64,000 nucleotides of DNA from Enoplosus armatus (lineage: Eukaryota > Chordata > Actinopteri > Centrarchiformes > Enoplosidae): contig NC_092189.1 of assembly GCF_043641665.1 (NCBI RefSeq), positions 11,990,333-12,054,332 of the forward strand. The letters run 5' to 3'. Position 1 is the first letter of the stretch. Every line of letters starts with the position of its first letter. A program made the position numbers and the translations under genes. Below the pieces are notes generated by a model, which was not told where the DNA came from, did not search any database, and saw nothing but the letters and a program-made list of their open reading frames with translations. Of this stretch, positions 1-12,866 are shown in pieces.

Positions 1-75
1 TGCTGGTACATTAATTTCATAAGGAAGACCATATATAAATGCCTAAGAGGTTTAGGTAAAGCTACAGCGTTCCCA

Positions 76-96
76 TTCAGCACCATGGACAGCGAC
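76..96 (+). promoter_or_regulatory. RE1/NRSE (REST-binding) site upstream of A1
   Basis: Left half TTCAGCACC and right half GGACAGCGAC are separated by AT. Against the RE1 consensus (TTCAGCACC, AC, GGACAGCGCC) there are two mismatches in 21 positions. REST silences neuronal genes outside neurons, and RE1 sites are known in clustered protocadherin loci. It lies 315 bp upstream of the A1 CGCT-box element. Confidence 0.85.
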
Positions 97-390
97 ACTG
101 CTAACTCCAGTAAATATAGCCATGTGTTTTGTTTTTGTTTTTCGTCTATCATTCCTTCTATTCACTCAGACTACAATTCAGAAACAATGCTTTTGTAATT
201 ACACTATTCAAATATGTTACTAAACCACTTGAGCACAATATTATCAAAGTATGTATTTTGGGAAACATCAGTATACTAAATGAATGGCCGAATGTTTTCT
301 GGTTTTAGTTCCACCTGATTACCAGTGTCACTTTGCACTAAACTGCTTCTCTCTGATATTACTTGTTGTAATTTGTATTTTCAACTCAAA

Positions 391-417
391 GGGTCGCTGT
401 TGGCAAACGTGTTGAGA
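391..417 (+). promoter_or_regulatory. CGCT-box conserved promoter element (CSE) of A1
   Basis: GGGTCGCTGTTGGCAAACG matches the element before A2-A7 (core CGCTGTTGGC). In mammals the protocadherin CSE binds CTCF and drives promoter choice. It lies 276 bp before the A1 start codon, the spacing seen across the group. Confidence 0.75.
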
Positions 418-666
418 CTTAACTAGATGTTATTTTTTTCTGTCTGTGTCCTGCCCCTTCGTGTCGATACGTTGGACATAATAGTAGAAAGAGAGAATAC
501 ACAGTTCGTGCTCGTACGGAGTCCTGTGAGGACTGGTATCACTGGATTTGTTGTTTTGCTGGCTATTTTGATTTGAGGACTATTTTTCTTTGTTACCTTT
601 CTTCGCATCGGCTGCATTGGGAATGCTTTTGTTTTAATGGTGCAGGAAACGACTTCGGCCAGAACA

Positions 667-3051
667 ATGAGACGGCAAGTACTGTTGTTTCTCTCGGTCC
701 TATGTCTCAGCTACGTGCTCGGGCAGGTCAGCTATTCCATCCCCGAAGAAATGACGAAAGGCTCTGTAGTTGGCAACATAGCTAATGATTTGGGTTTAGA
801 TCTTAAAAGGCTAAAATCAGGCAAAGCTCGTGTCTATACAGGAGCCAGTGTGGAATACATCGGGCTGAATAAAGAAAGGGGAGTCCTCCTCATCCAAGAG
901 AGGATCGACAGAGAGGCTTTATGTGGAGAGACGACGCCTTGTGCTTTACATTTCCAGTTAATTCTGGAAAATCCAATGGAATTGTTTCGTGTAACAGTGG
1001 AGATTACCGACATAAACGATAACACCCCCAGTTTTACAAATGCGGAAAAACGCTTCGAAATTAGCGAGTCTGCTGTGATAGGATCGAAATTCATTTTAGA
1101 GAAAGCAATTGATTCCGACATTGGGATGAATGGCTTACAACAATACTCACTTGCCCCAAAACATAACTTTGTATTGAAACTAGAAAATCAGGCAGACGGG
1201 AGCAAAAAGGTAGAGATGGTTCTACAGAAGCCTCTAGATCGAGAGCAGCAGGAATATATTTCACTGTTATTGACTGCTGTAGATGGAGGAGAGCCGCAGA
1301 TGTCAGGGACAATGCAGATATTTGTCAATGTATTAGATGCGAATGATAACGCACCTACATTCGCTAAACCGCTGTATAGAGCAAAAGTTCGAGAAAATTC
1401 TCCCAAAGGCACCAGCGTAACGACTGTGAGTGCATCTGATAAAGACATCGGCTCGAACGGAGAAGTATCATATCTGATATCTACCAGCAAACGCCTTATA
1501 TCTGAACTCTTTAAGATTGATTCAAAAACTGGTGAAATTATACTAATAGGTGAAATAGATTATGAAAAGGCAAAAATGTATCAAATGGATATTGAAGTTG
1601 TAGACAGCGGTGGACTCTCTGATTCCACTAAAGTAATAGTTGATGTTATTGATATTAATGACAATAGTCCTTACATGAACACTGTTTCTAAATCAGAGTC
1701 CATATTAGAAGACTCACCTCCAGACACTGTTATAGCCATGTTAAGTGTAAATGATCCAGATTCAGAGAACAATGGAGAGGTAGAATGTAATATAGACGGT
1801 AACATTCCCTTCAAAATACAAACTACATTAAATGGATTTTATACTTTAGTTACAGAGGTCGCTTTAGACAGAGAGATCGCTTCTCAATACAATATCACTG
1901 TGACCTGCTCTGATGAGGGAGTGCCCTCCCTCTCCAGCAGCGTCACTCTCACCTTACAGATCTCTGACGTGAATGACAACGCGCCTGTCTTTGAGAGGAG
2001 CTCATATGAGGCCTACATTGTAGAAAACAACACACCAGGCCTCTCTATATTCACAGTGAAAGCCAGAGACGCTGACTGGAACCAGAATGCGCGTGTTTCT
2101 TACATACTGGAGGACTCCTCTGTTAACGGAGTGCCGGTCTCCTCATATGTGTCCGTTAGTGCTGATAGTGGAGTCATCCATGCAGTGCGCTCTTTTGACT
2201 ACGAGCAGATCAAAGACTTCCAGTTCCGCGTCAAGGCGCAGGATGGAGGCTCCCCTCCACTCAGTAGCAACGTGACCGTGAAAATAATGATCCAGGACCA
2301 GAACGACAACCCCCCTCAGGTTCTGTACCCAGTCCAGACTGGTGGCTCTCTGGTGGCCGAAATGGTGCCTCGTTCCGCAGATGTGGGCTATCTGGTCAGT
2401 AAAGTGGTGGCTGTTGATGTGGACTCTGGACAGAATGCCTGGCTCTCCTATAAACTGCAGAAAGCCACAGACAGGGCGCTGTTTGAAGTGGGCTTACAGA
2501 ATGGAGAAATAAGAACTATCCGCCAAGTCACTGATAAAGATGCTGTGAAACAAAGACTGACTGTTATAGTGGAGGACAACGGGCAGCCCTCTCGTTCAGC
2601 TACAGTCATTGTTAACGTGGCGGTGGCGGACAGCTTCCCTGAAGTGCTGTCGGAGTTCACTGACTTTACACACGACAAGGAGTACAACGACAACCTGACT
2701 TTTTACTTAGTGTTGGCTCTGGCTGTAGTTTCCTTCCTCTTCATCACGTGTTTAGTGGTTATTATATCGGTGAAAATCTACAGATGGAGACAGTCTCGCG
2801 TCCTGTATCACTCCAACCTCCCTGTGATTCCATATTATCCACCACGTTACTCAGACACTTTGGGGACAGGGACTCTCCAACACGTGTACAACTACGAGGT
2901 GTGCAGGACGACTGACTCCAGAAAGAGTGACTGTAAGTTCGGCAGAGCTGGTAGTCAGAACGTGCTGATAATGGACCCCAGTTCAACAGGGACGATGCAG
3001 CGGATCCAGAGTGAAAAGAGCATCCTGGATGAACCAGACTCTCCTCTAGAG
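667..3051 (+). CDS. pcdhg: Protocadherin gamma variable exon A1 (gamma-A-like)
   Basis: Encodes the extracellular, membrane and variable cytoplasmic parts of a clustered protocadherin, a calcium-dependent homophilic adhesion and self-recognition protein of neurons. 795 codons: signal peptide 1-20, then six cadherin repeats with inter-repeat DxNDNxP calcium motifs starting near residues 115, 224, 329, 434 and 544. EC1 has the CX5C loop (CGETTPC). Membrane helix about 679-702, then a variable tail with YNYEVCRTTDSRKSD. The start chosen is the Met of MRRQVLL because it is conserved in A2-A6 in an AACAATG context; an in-frame ATG at 637 would add 10 residues. The exon ends at GAG/gttggt, phase 0, for splicing to the constant exon at 62,626. 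From about 1891 onward it is nearly identical to A2-A6. Its EC2-EC4 most resemble A3. Confidence 0.93.
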
Positions 3052-3145
3052 GTTGGTCATGTGGGGTAATTTCAGTTGTACCCGTTTTGCATGTTCTCGG
3101 TCACTAATGAATTCCTTATCAGGCGGCATTCATCGCTAGTCTGTA

Positions 3146-3166
3146 ATCAGGACCATGGACAGAGGC
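3146..3166 (+). promoter_or_regulatory. RE1-like site upstream of A2 (weakened)
   Basis: ATCAGGACC, AT, GGACAGAGGC. The 2-nt gap is canonical and the central ACC-AT-GGACAG is intact, but both ends have mismatches. It lies 542 bp upstream of the A2 CGCT box, further than in other units. Confidence 0.55.
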
Positions 3167-3377
3167 ACATGTGTCACCCTGGACTTGTTGCTTAATGCAG
3201 TTGTCAGTGGCGAGTGTGTTTTTGTTTGCAAGCGTTATTGTGTGGGCGCGTGTGAGTTCAGGCCAGTGTTTTTCTGAAATTGTTACATGATGCATGGATT
3301 GACAGACTGATACTTAATATATTTTTTATGACTAACAATAGCTTACATTTTATCGTTCTGCTGACGATGGACCTATG

Positions 3378-3408
<31 letters not shown>
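3378..3408 (+). repeat. (ATCT)n microsatellite
   Basis: About eight tandem copies of a TATC/ATCT tetranucleotide. Similar arrays lie after B1 (33,322) and, as GTCT/ATCT, after A6 (18,618). Confidence 0.9.
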
Positions 3409-3687
3409 ACGTAACATGTAAGAGTTTACAAGTATTTGACTTTTAACCTGTCGGTGTAAATTGAACTCTTCGTCCATATATAAAACTTGTTTTATAGTAT
3501 TTCCTTTCCATTGTGTAATAACGAAATGTATGAATAACGTTTCAAACCAAAGTATGCCCTCCATTATCCAGTTTTCCATGCCTTTTATCAATTTATTGGC
3601 CTTTTCTCCTGGTACAGATCTGCATTCTCTCGTGTACAGTGTTTTTTTCTCCTGACATTTTCTGTAGTTCATTGCTCTGTACTCTTA

Positions 3688-3711
3688 GGGCCGCTGTTGG
3701 CCAGTGTGTTG
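3688..3711 (+). promoter_or_regulatory. CGCT-box conserved promoter element of A2
   Basis: GGGCCGCTGTTGGCCAGTG, the best version of the group A element, 281 bp before the A2 start codon. Confidence 0.8.
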
Positions 3712-3968
3712 ATGTTTTACGGTAGATTTGAAGACAAGCCTCCCCCAGCTTTATGGTATCACAGAGAGAAAGACAGACACAGGGTTACAACGTCGGCGTA
3801 TACACGTAAAAGACGACAGTGCAGAAACTCTTTTTTTCATCGATGTGGACGACTATGGATTGACACCCTTTGATGTTTTTCTTAAAATGTAATGGGCCAT
3901 AAAGATCCGGTCGTTGTGGAGCATAATTCGTCTTTATAAATTTCGTGAGGAAAATGTCGGACAGAACA

Positions 3969-6353
3969 ATGAGACGGCAAGTACTGTTGTTTTCCTTGGT
4001 CCTTCATCTCGTTTCAGTGCTCGGCCAAGTCAGCTACTCTATCCCCGAGGAAATGCCGAGTGGCTCTTTAGTCGGTAATATTGCTCAGGATTTGGGTTTA
4101 GACATTAAACGACTGAAATCAGGTAAAGCTCGCGTTTACACAGGAGACAGTGCGGGATACATCGACCTAAATAAAGAACGAGGAGTCCTCCTTATCAAAG
4201 ACAGAATAGACAGAGAAGCGATTTGCAGACAGACTACGCCTTGTGCTTTACATTTCCAGATCATTTTGGAGAATCCCATGGAGTTCTACAGTATCACTGT
4301 CGAGATTACAGATGTAAATGACAACCCTCCCACCTTCGAAAAAAATGAAGTCAGTTTTAAAATCAGCGAATCTGCTGTAATTGGAGCAAAATTTGTATTG
4401 GATAGAGCAATAGATCTCGATGTCGGTAAAAACGGTCTTCAGAAATACGAGCTTAAACCTGCCGATAATTTTGTACTGAAGCGAGACAGTCAGGGTGATG
4501 GAACAGAAAAAGCTGAAATGGTTTTACAGAAGCCTCTCGACAGAGAAAAGGAAGAGTTGAAATCTTTAGTTTTGACAGCTTTTGATGGAGGAGACCCGCA
4601 AATGTCAGGAACAATTCGGATTTTCATCACGGTGTTAGATGCAAATGATAATGCACCTGTTTTTACACAGTCCACCTACACAGCCACTATTTTTGAAAAT
4701 GCCCCAGAAGGGACGGTTGTCACAAGCGTTACTGCGTCAGATGCAGATTATGGAACGAATGGTAGAATAAAATACTCAATTACAAACAGTTTAGATCAAG
4801 CCCATGCGCTGTTTCACATAAACGAAGAGAGCGGTGAAATTAGATTGGTTGGAAATATTGATTATGAAAATGCACGGAATTACCACGTTAATATACGTGC
4901 AAGTGATGATGGTGGACTTACAGATTCATGTAAAGTCATAGTTGAAGTGGTGGATATGAACGACAACAAACCAACGATTAACGTAATGTCAAAATCAAAC
5001 ATGATTTCTGAACACTCTAAACTGAACACTGTTGTAGCGATGATGAACGTTCAAGACCCAGATTCAAATGAAAACGGTAAAGTTCACTGTTTTATCAACG
5101 ATCACACCCCTTTGACTATAAAGTCGACATCAAATAATTTCTATAGTTTAGTGACAGACAGTGAATTAGACAGAGAGACAGCCTCTGAGTATAATATCAC
5201 TGTGACCTGCTCTGATGAGGGAGTGCCCTCCCTCTCCAGCAGCGTCACTCTCACCTTACAGATCTCTGACGTGAATGACAACGCGCCTGTCTTTGAGAGG
5301 AGCTCATATGAGGCCTACATTGTAGAAAACAACACACCAGGCCTCTCTATATTCACAGTGAAAGCCAGAGACGCTGACTGGAACCAGAATGCGCGTGTTT
5401 CTTACATACTGGAGGACTCCTCTGTTAACGGAGTGCCGGTCTCCTCATATGTGTCCGTTAGTGCTGATAGTGGAGTCATCCATGCAGTGCGCTCTTTTGA
5501 CTACGAGCAGATCAAAGACTTCCAGTTCCGCGTCAAGGCGCAGGATGGAGGCTCCCCTCCACTCAGTAGCAACGTGACCGTGAAAATAATGATCCAGGAC
5601 CAGAACGACAACCCCCCTCAGGTTCTGTACCCGGTCCAGACTGGTGGCTCTCTGGTGGCCGAAATGGTGCCTCGTTCCGCAGATGTGGGCTATCTGGTCA
5701 GTAAAGTGGTGGCTGTTGATGTGGACTCTGGACAGAATGCCTGGCTCTCCTATAAACTGCAGAAAGCCACAGACAGGGCGCTGTTTGAAGTGGGCTTACA
5801 GAATGGAGAAATAAGAACTATCCGCCAAGTCACTGATAAAGATGCTGTGAAACAAAGACTGACTGTTATAGTGGAGGACAACGGGCAGCCCTCTCGTTCA
5901 GCTACAGTCATTGTTAACGTGGCGGTGGCGGACAGCTTCCCTGAAGTGCTGTCGGAGTTCACTGACTTTACACACGACAAGGAGTACAACGACAACCTGA
6001 CTTTTTACTTAGTGTTGGCTCTGGCTGTAGTTTCCTTCCTCTTCATCACGTGTTTAGTGGTTATTATATCGGTGAAAATCTACAGATGGAGACAGTCTCG
6101 CGTCCTGTATCACTCCAACCTCCCTGTGATTCCATATTATCCACCACGTTACTCAGACACTTTGGGGACAGGGACTCTCCAACACGTGTACAACTACGAG
6201 GTGTGCAGGACGACTGACTCCAGAAAGAGTGACTGTAAGTTCGGCAGAGCTGGTAGTCAGAACGTGCTGATAATGGACCCCAGTTCAACAGGGACGATGC
6301 AGCGGATACAGAGTGAAAAGAGCATCCTGGACGAACCAGACTCTCCTCTAGAG
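3969..6353 (+). CDS. pcdhg: Protocadherin gamma variable exon A2 (gamma-A-like)
   Basis: 795 codons, the same length as A1. Signal peptide about 1-20 (MRRQVLLFSLVLHLVSVLGQ), EC1 with CRQTTPC, six cadherin repeats, helix about 679-702 and the A-type tail ending DSPLE before donor gag/gttaga. In EC1-EC4 it pairs with A6 rather than its neighbours: both have EFYS.TVEIT, FEKNE and GGLTDSCKVIV. The EC3-EC4 linker reads DMNDNKP. The near-identical 3' tract starts about 5127, earlier than in A1, and that extension is shared with A4 and A6. An in-frame ATG 24 bases upstream (3945) is a possible alternative start. Confidence 0.93.
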
Positions 6354-7073
6354 GTTAGACTACCATGCTTGCATTGAATACTTAAACTTTTGAAGTCATG
6401 GCATCGTTGTGTGTTTGCTAACTGACTTTTATCTTTTTTATCACGTCTGACACAAAACCTGTTATTATTTATTTTGGTGGCACAGAGCTTCAGTACTCAA
6501 TAGAAGTTTTGTATTTAAAGTTCTAGGTTTTGATCTTCGCAGTGTGATTTCATCCTTATTGGACTTCCAACCAATAAGGATAATTTCATTTATTCACTAA
6601 ACTATTAGATGATACTATTACTAATGTTTTACTTCGAGCCCTTATTTTGGTAAACCTGAAATATCACAGACATAAACCAAGATCTTACTGAGACTAACCA
6701 AATACTAATATAATTTAACAATAGCATAATAATAACAATATATTTACGTTTGCTTTTCCATATGCATCCATATTTCTCATCCCCCTTACCCCAACGTTTG
6801 CTGTTTCGTGTGTTGAACAGAAAGGGCCGCTATTGGCCAGAGTGTGGCAGTCTTCGATAGGGCTGGCAACTGTACCTCCCTCTTAGATTGTGACATGGTA
6901 GACAATAAAACAGGCAATCCCCGCCTGTCCTCGTTTAAATGGAAAACTGCTCACGGACATGGGAAGCTGTAATTTTTTGTTCATCATTTCCTTGTGATAC
7001 GGTCGGTAATTTGAACAACATTGATAAGGATTACAGTTTTATTAATACGACACTGGAATACCCCGACAAAACA
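6354..7073. other. Spacer between A2 and A3
   Basis: AT-rich non-coding DNA with the A3 CGCT-box element (6824-6850). No convincing RE1; a TTCAG-starting remnant at 6489-6509 has lost the right half. Confidence 0.65.
6824..6850 (+). promoter_or_regulatory. CGCT-box conserved promoter element of A3
   Basis: GGGCCGCTATTGGCCAGAG, one base changed in the core compared with A2. It lies 250 bp before the A3 start. Confidence 0.78.
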
Positions 7074-9458
7074 ATGAGACGGCAAGTACTGTTGTTCATC
7101 TTGGTTCTCTCTCTCACCTCGGTGTTCGGGCAGGTCAGCTACTCCATTCCTGAGGAAATGGAGAAAGGGTCATTAGTCTGTAATTTAGCTCAGGATTTAG
7201 GTTTGGATTTTAAAAGGCTCAAATCGGGCAGAGCTCGCATTCATTCGGGAGACAGTGCAGAATATATCGAGCTGAACAGAGAAAGGGGTGTCCTCGTCAT
7301 CAAAGAGAGAATAGACAGAGAGACGTTGTGTGGAGAAACGACGCCCTGCGCTTTACATTTACAGATGATTTTGGAAAATCCTATGGAATTGTTTCGCATC
7401 ACAATGGAAATCACAGACATTAACGACAACGCTCCCAGCTTTGCATCGAGCGAGAAACGTTTTGAAATCAGCGAGTCAGCCGTTGTTGGGTCTAAATTTG
7501 TGTTGGAGAAAGCCATCGATGCTGACATTGGTGAAAATGGTCTCCAAGGGTATTCGCTTAATCCAACAAACAATTTTGCATTGAAATTAGAGAATCAAGC
7601 TGACGGAAGTAAAAAGGTAGAAATGGTTCTACAGAAGCCTCTTGATCGAGAGCACCAGGAAAAGATATCTCTATTATTAACTGCTCTGGACGGCGGACAG
7701 CCGCGTATGTCAGGTACAATGCAGATAACTGTTAACGTGTTAGATGTAAACGACAATGCACCGGTTTTCACTAAGTCAGTATACAAGGCAACAATAACCG
7801 AGAATTCCCCGAGGGGAACCAGTGTTACAACTGTTAGTGCATCTGACAAAGATGGAGGCTCTAATGGAGAAATATCATACGCAATTTCAAATAGCAAGCG
7901 TCGATTATCAGACCTATTTCAGATCGATAGAAAAACAGGAGAGGTTATCTTGATCGGTGAAATAGATTATGAAAAAGCGAAGCTCTTACAGATTGATATC
8001 GAGGCTATAGATAATGGAGGACTGTCTGATTCCAGTAAGATCCTCATTGATATAATTGATGTAAATGATAATAGTCCTCAACTGAAAATGCTCTCTAAAT
8101 CAGACACCATCTTAGAGGACTCTCCTGAGAATACTGTCATTGCTATGCTAAGCGTAAATGACCCTGACTCTGAGAGGAGTGGAGAGGTGAAGTGTACTAT
8201 TAATGACGACATTCCTTTTAAAATACAAAACACAATGAACGGATTTTATAGTTTAGTTACAGAGGTAGCTTTGGATAGAGAGGTCGCGTCCAGATATAAT
8301 ATCACTGTGACCTGCTCTGATGAGGGAGTGCCCTCCCTCTCCAGCAGCGTCACTCTCACCTTACAGATCTCTGACGTGAATGACAACGCGCCTGTCTTTG
8401 AGAGGAGCTCATATGAGGCCTACATTGTAGAAAACAACACACCAGGCCTCTCTATATTCACAGTGAAAGCCAGAGACGCTGACTGGAACCAGAATGCGCG
8501 TGTTTCTTACATACTGGAGGACTCCTCTGTTAACGGAGTGTCGGTCTCCTCATATGTGTCCGTTAGTGCTGATAGTGGAGTCATCCATGCAGTGCGCTCT
8601 TTTGACTACGAGCAGATCAAAGACTTCCAGTTCCGCGTCAAAGCGCAGGATGGAGGCTCCCCTCCACTCAGTAGCAACGTGACCGTGAAAATAATGATTC
8701 AGGACCAGAACGACAACCCCCCTCAGGTTCTGTACCCAGTCCAGACTGGTGGCTCTCTGGTGGCCGAAATGGTGCCTCGTTCAGCAGATGTGGGCTATCT
8801 GGTCAGTAAAGTGGTGGCTGTTGATGTGGACTCTGGACAGAATGCCTGGCTCTCCTATAAACTGCAGAAAGCCACAGACAGGGCGCTGTTTGAAGTGGGC
8901 TTACAAAATGGAGAAATAAGAACTATCCGCCAAGTCACTGATAAAGATGCTGTGAAACAAAGACTGACTGTTATAGTGGAGGACAACGGGCAGCCCTCTC
9001 GTTCAGCTACAGTCATTGTTAACGTGGCGGTGGCGGACAGCTTCCCTGAAGTGCTGTCGGAGTTCACTGACTTTACTCACGACAAGGAGTACAACGACAA
9101 CCTGACTTTTTACTTAGTGTTGGCTCTGGCTGTAGTTTCCTTCCTCTTCATCACGTGTTTAGTGGTTATTATATCGGTGAAAATCTACAGATGGAGACAG
9201 TCTCGCGTCCTGTATCACTCCAACCTCCCTGTGATTCCATATTATCCACCACGTTACTCAGACACTTTGGGGACAGGGACTCTCCAACACGTGTACAACT
9301 ACGAGGTGTGCAGGACGACTGACTCCAGAAAGAGTGACTGTAAGTTCGGCAGAGCTGGTAGTCAGAACGTGCTGATAATGGACCCCAGTTCAACAGGGAC
9401 GATGCAGCGGATACAGAGTGAAAAGAGCATCCTGGATGAACCAGACTCTCCTCTAGAG
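7074..9458 (+). CDS. pcdhg: Protocadherin gamma variable exon A3 (gamma-A-like)
   Basis: 795 codons from the conserved MRRQVLL Met. An open frame continues 45 codons upstream to an ATG at 6939, but that extension would bury the signal peptide and is not conserved, so it is read as leader. EC1 has CGETTPC; EC1 begins with LVCNLAQDLGLD where others have VGN. EC2-EC4 are closest to A1 (EKRFEISESAV, KLENQADGSKKVEMVLQ, SDTILEDSP). The homogenised 3' tract starts about 8298. It carries one private change in EC5 (NGVSVSSY where the other five have NGVPVSSY). Donor gag/gttggt as in A1. Confidence 0.93.
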
Positions 9459-9547
9459 GTTGGTCATGTGAAGTTAATTTCTGTTTTAAGTGTTGGCTCG
9501 CCGTATTGGACTGATACGATTGTTTAAAGCCGTCAGTCAGGCAAAAT

Positions 9548-9568
9548 TTCAGCACCTTGGAAAGCGAC
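9548..9568 (+). promoter_or_regulatory. RE1/NRSE site upstream of A4
   Basis: TTCAGCACC, TT, GGAAAGCGAC. Perfect left half and canonical gap; the right half has two changes. It lies 286 bp before the A4 CGCT box. Confidence 0.78.
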
Positions 9569-9833
9569 AATGAAAGCACAGTTCCACATTGCTTCCTTTT
9601 TGTACACTCCCCCCTCATGTTTCTTCTCTATCTGTATTAGACTCTTTTATCGATTACTCTAATTTCCATTTCATATGACTCCCTATAGGAGAATTTTGTT
9701 TTCTTTTTTTTTATTATTCTGGCAAGTTGGACAGGCTTTGCGTAATTTACGTATCCTTTTTGTGAACATAGTATTTGAATTCACATGGCATTCCTGCTGT
9801 TTTTCTCGTGTACTTTCCCAATTTGAACTCATC

Positions 9834-9860
9834 GGGCCGCTGTTGCCCAATATGTTGCAG
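9834..9860 (+). promoter_or_regulatory. CGCT-box conserved promoter element of A4
   Basis: GGGCCGCTGTTGCCCAATA followed by TGTTGCAG. It lies 284 bp before the A4 start. Confidence 0.78.
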
Positions 9861-10117
9861 TTGTGAATTGCTTTTGTAACAGACTCTCTCAGTCATCGTC
9901 CTGGCATAGTACTGAGACACAGTCACATACGTAGAATGCACACTTCGGAGATCAGACCATACTATCCACGGACATCTCAAGCTGGAATTCTACTTTTTAA
10001 ATGTGTGGATTAAGAACATGTTTCTCTTCGATTTGTAAATTACATGTGACGGGATCGTACTCGTGAAACGGAATAAAACACGGTAGCTGTGGTGCGAAAG
10101 AGATACCGGACCGAACA

Positions 10118-12499
10118 ATGAAACGGCAAGTACTGATGTTAATCTCCATCTTCTGCCTCAGTTCTGTGATCGGGCAGGTCAGCTACTCAATTCCGGAGGA
10201 AATGGCAAAAGGCTCTTTGGTCGGTAACATAGCACAAGATTTAGGTTTAGATGTCAAACGGCTTAAGACAGGTAAAGCTCGTATTTATACGGGAGACAGT
10301 GTTCAGTACATCGAGCTGAATCGAGAAAGAGGAGTTCTCCTTATTAAAGAAAAAATAGACCGCGAAGCGCTCTGCAGACAGACAACGCCTTGCGCTTTGC
10401 ATTTTCAAATCACGTTAGAGAACCCACTCGAATTATTCCCAGTTACTGTAGAAATAACCGATATTAATGACAATGCTCCAGTGTTCCAAAAGGAGGAGAG
10501 GAGGTTTGAGATAAGCGAGTCGGCAGTCATCGGCTCTAAATTCATGCTAGAGAAAGCGATTGACCCTGATATCGGACTGAATGGTCTTCAGAGATACACT
10601 CTCAAGCCGAGTGAGAATTTTGTGCTTAAACTGCATACTCAATCTGATGGAAGCAAAAAGGTAGAAATGATTCTACAAAAGCCGCTGGACCGAGAGAAAG
10701 AAGAACACATATCTTTACTATTGACAGCGGAGGATGGAGGAGAACCGCAAATGACTGGAACAATGCAGATTCATGTTACTGTACTTGATGCAAACGACAA
10801 TGCCCCTGTCTTTAGTAAACCCGTTTACAAAGCAAGCATTACAGAAAACTCCGTAGTAGGAACACTTGTCACTAAGGTCAGTGCTTCTGATGCAGACAAA
10901 GGCTCGAATGGAGAGGTGACCTACGTCATCGGGAATAGCATGGACACTGTTTCAAAGTTATTTCACATTAATAGTGACGGAGATGTGATACTAGACGGTC
11001 GAATAGACTATGAAACAGAAAAAAATTATCACATCGACATAGAGGCGATTGATCAAGGCGGACTCTCGGATTCCAGTAAGATAATAATTGATGTAATTGA
11101 CGTGAATGACAATAGCCCTTCTGTAAATATGATATCAACATCAGGCTCAGTACCAGAGGATTCAGCCCACAAAACAGTAATAGCTTTAATGAGTGTAAAT
11201 GACCCTGATTCGGAAACTAATGGGAAAGTCCACTGTGCGATCAATGAAAATATCCCTTTTGAAATTAAATTTACATCAAATAATTTCTATAGTTTAGTGA
11301 CAGACAGTGAATTAGACAGAGAGACAGCCTCTGAGTATAATATAACTGTGACCTGTTCTGATGAGGGAGTGCCCTCCCTCTCCAGCAGCGTCACTCTCAC
11401 CTTACAGATCTCTGACGTGAATGACAACGCGCCTGTCTTTGAGAGGAGCTCATATGAGGCCTACATTGTAGAAAACAACACACCAGGCCTCTCTATATTC
11501 ACAGTGAAAGCCAGAGACGCTGACTGGAACCAGAATGCGCGTGTTTCTTACATACTGGAGGACTCCTCTGTTAACGGAGTGCCGGTCTCCTCATATGTGT
11601 CCGTTAGTGCTGATAGTGGAGTCATCCATGCAGTGCGCTCTTTTGACTACGAGCAGATCAAAGACTTCCAGTTCCGCGTCAAAGCGCAGGATGGAGGCTC
11701 CCCTCCACTCAGTAGCAACGTGACCGTGAAAATAATGATCCAGGACCAGAACGACAACCCCCCTCAGGTTCTGTACCCGGTCCAGACTGGTGGCTCTCTG
11801 GTGGCCGAAATGGTGCCTCGTTCAGCAGATGTGGGCTATCTGGTCAGTAAAGTGGTGGCTGTTGATGTGGACTCTGGACAGAATGCCTGGCTCTCCTATA
11901 AACTGCAGAAAGCCACAGACAGGGCGCTGTTTGAAGTGGGCTTACAGAATGGAGAAATAAGAACTATCCGCCAAGTCACTGATAAAGATGCTGTGAAACA
12001 AAGACTGACTGTTATAGTGGAGGACAACGGGCAGCCCTCTCGTTCAGCTACAGTCATTGTTAACGTGGCGGTGGCGGACAGCTTCCCTGAAGTGCTGTCG
12101 GAGTTCACTGACTTTACGCACGACAAGGAGTACAACGACAACCTGACTTTTTACTTAGTGTTGGCTCTGGCTGTAGTTTCCTTCCTCTTCATCACGTGTT
12201 TAGTGGTTATTATATCGGTGAAAATCTACAGATGGAGACAGTCTCGCGTCCTGTATCACTCCAACCTCCCTGTGATTCCATATTATCCACCACGTTACTC
12301 AGACACTTTGGGGACAGGGACTCTCCAACACGTGTACAACTACGAGGTGTGCAGGACGACTGACTCCAGAAAGAGTGACTGTAAGTTCGGCAGAGCTGGT
12401 AGTCAGAACGTGCTGATAATGGACCCCAGTTCAACAGGGACGATGCAGCGGATACAGAGTGAAAAGAGCATCCTGGATGAACCAGACTCTCCTCTAGAG
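10118..12499 (+). CDS. pcdhg: Protocadherin gamma variable exon A4 (gamma-A-like)
   Basis: 794 codons. Starts MKRQVLM, with Lys in place of the Arg of the other A exons. Signal peptide 1-20, EC1 CRQTTPC, A-type membrane helix and tail, donor gag/gttaga. EC1-EC3 pair with A5 (EERRFEISESAVIGSKFML, ASDADKGSNGEV.YVIGNS), while the end of EC4 (TSNNFYSLVTDSELDRETASEY) matches A2 and A6, so its 3' shared tract starts about 11,271. EC3 has a one-residue deletion relative to A1-A3. Two silent differences near 11,341-11,360 lie inside the otherwise shared tract. Confidence 0.93.
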
Positions 12500-12574
12500 G
12501 TTAGAATGTTACAATTATTATAATTAAACTATTTTATTTTATATTCCAGTACAATCATTTTCAGTCCCTGCCGT

Positions 12575-12595
12575 TTCAGTCCCTTGGTCAGCGAA
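12575..12595 (+). promoter_or_regulatory. RE1/NRSE-like site upstream of A5
   Basis: TTCAGTCCC, TT, GGTCAGCGAA. Canonical spacing, with mismatches in both halves. It lies 292 bp before the A5 CGCT box. Confidence 0.65.
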
Positions 12596-12866
12596 ACTGC
12601 TCTTGCTTTCTCTCTCTCTTTATATTACTCTTTTACCTAAAATCTCTTCTCCTTCATTCACTCTGCAGATGATTACCTTAGTGTAGGACCAATATTTGTT
12701 GCCATTTATTCCGGGGGAAATATTGTGCTATTTGGCATCATATTGTCAATAAAACCGTGCCAACAGTATTTGCTGGGTGATGGTTTATCCGGCGGCCATA
12801 GAGGTAACAACAGAGGTAACAGTATTTTTTTCTTTGACTCGTGTAGTTTCGTGTTGTGAACTCAGT

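Larger units (their letters stand above)
1..666. other. Spacer and 5' flank of variable exon A1
   Basis: AT-rich non-coding DNA. It holds a near-consensus RE1 site (76-96) and a CGCT-box promoter element (391-417), then the 5' untranslated leader of A1. The RE1 site sits where such sites lie between later exons, so another variable exon probably lies just left of the window. No other gene is seen. Confidence 0.7.
3052..3968. other. Spacer between A1 and A2
   Basis: Non-coding. Contains the A1 splice donor, a weakened RE1 (3146-3166), a tetranucleotide repeat (3378-3408), the A2 CGCT-box element (3688-3711) and the A2 leader. Small open frames here show no cadherin similarity. Confidence 0.7.
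9459..10117. other. Spacer between A3 and A4
   Basis: Non-coding. RE1 at 9548-9568, CGCT box at 9834-9860, then the A4 leader. Small open frames are not supported. Confidence 0.7.

Noticed and set aside
2087..2275. A 62-aa plus-strand frame repeated in every A exon
   Set aside because: Out-of-frame shadow of the homogenised EC5 tract.
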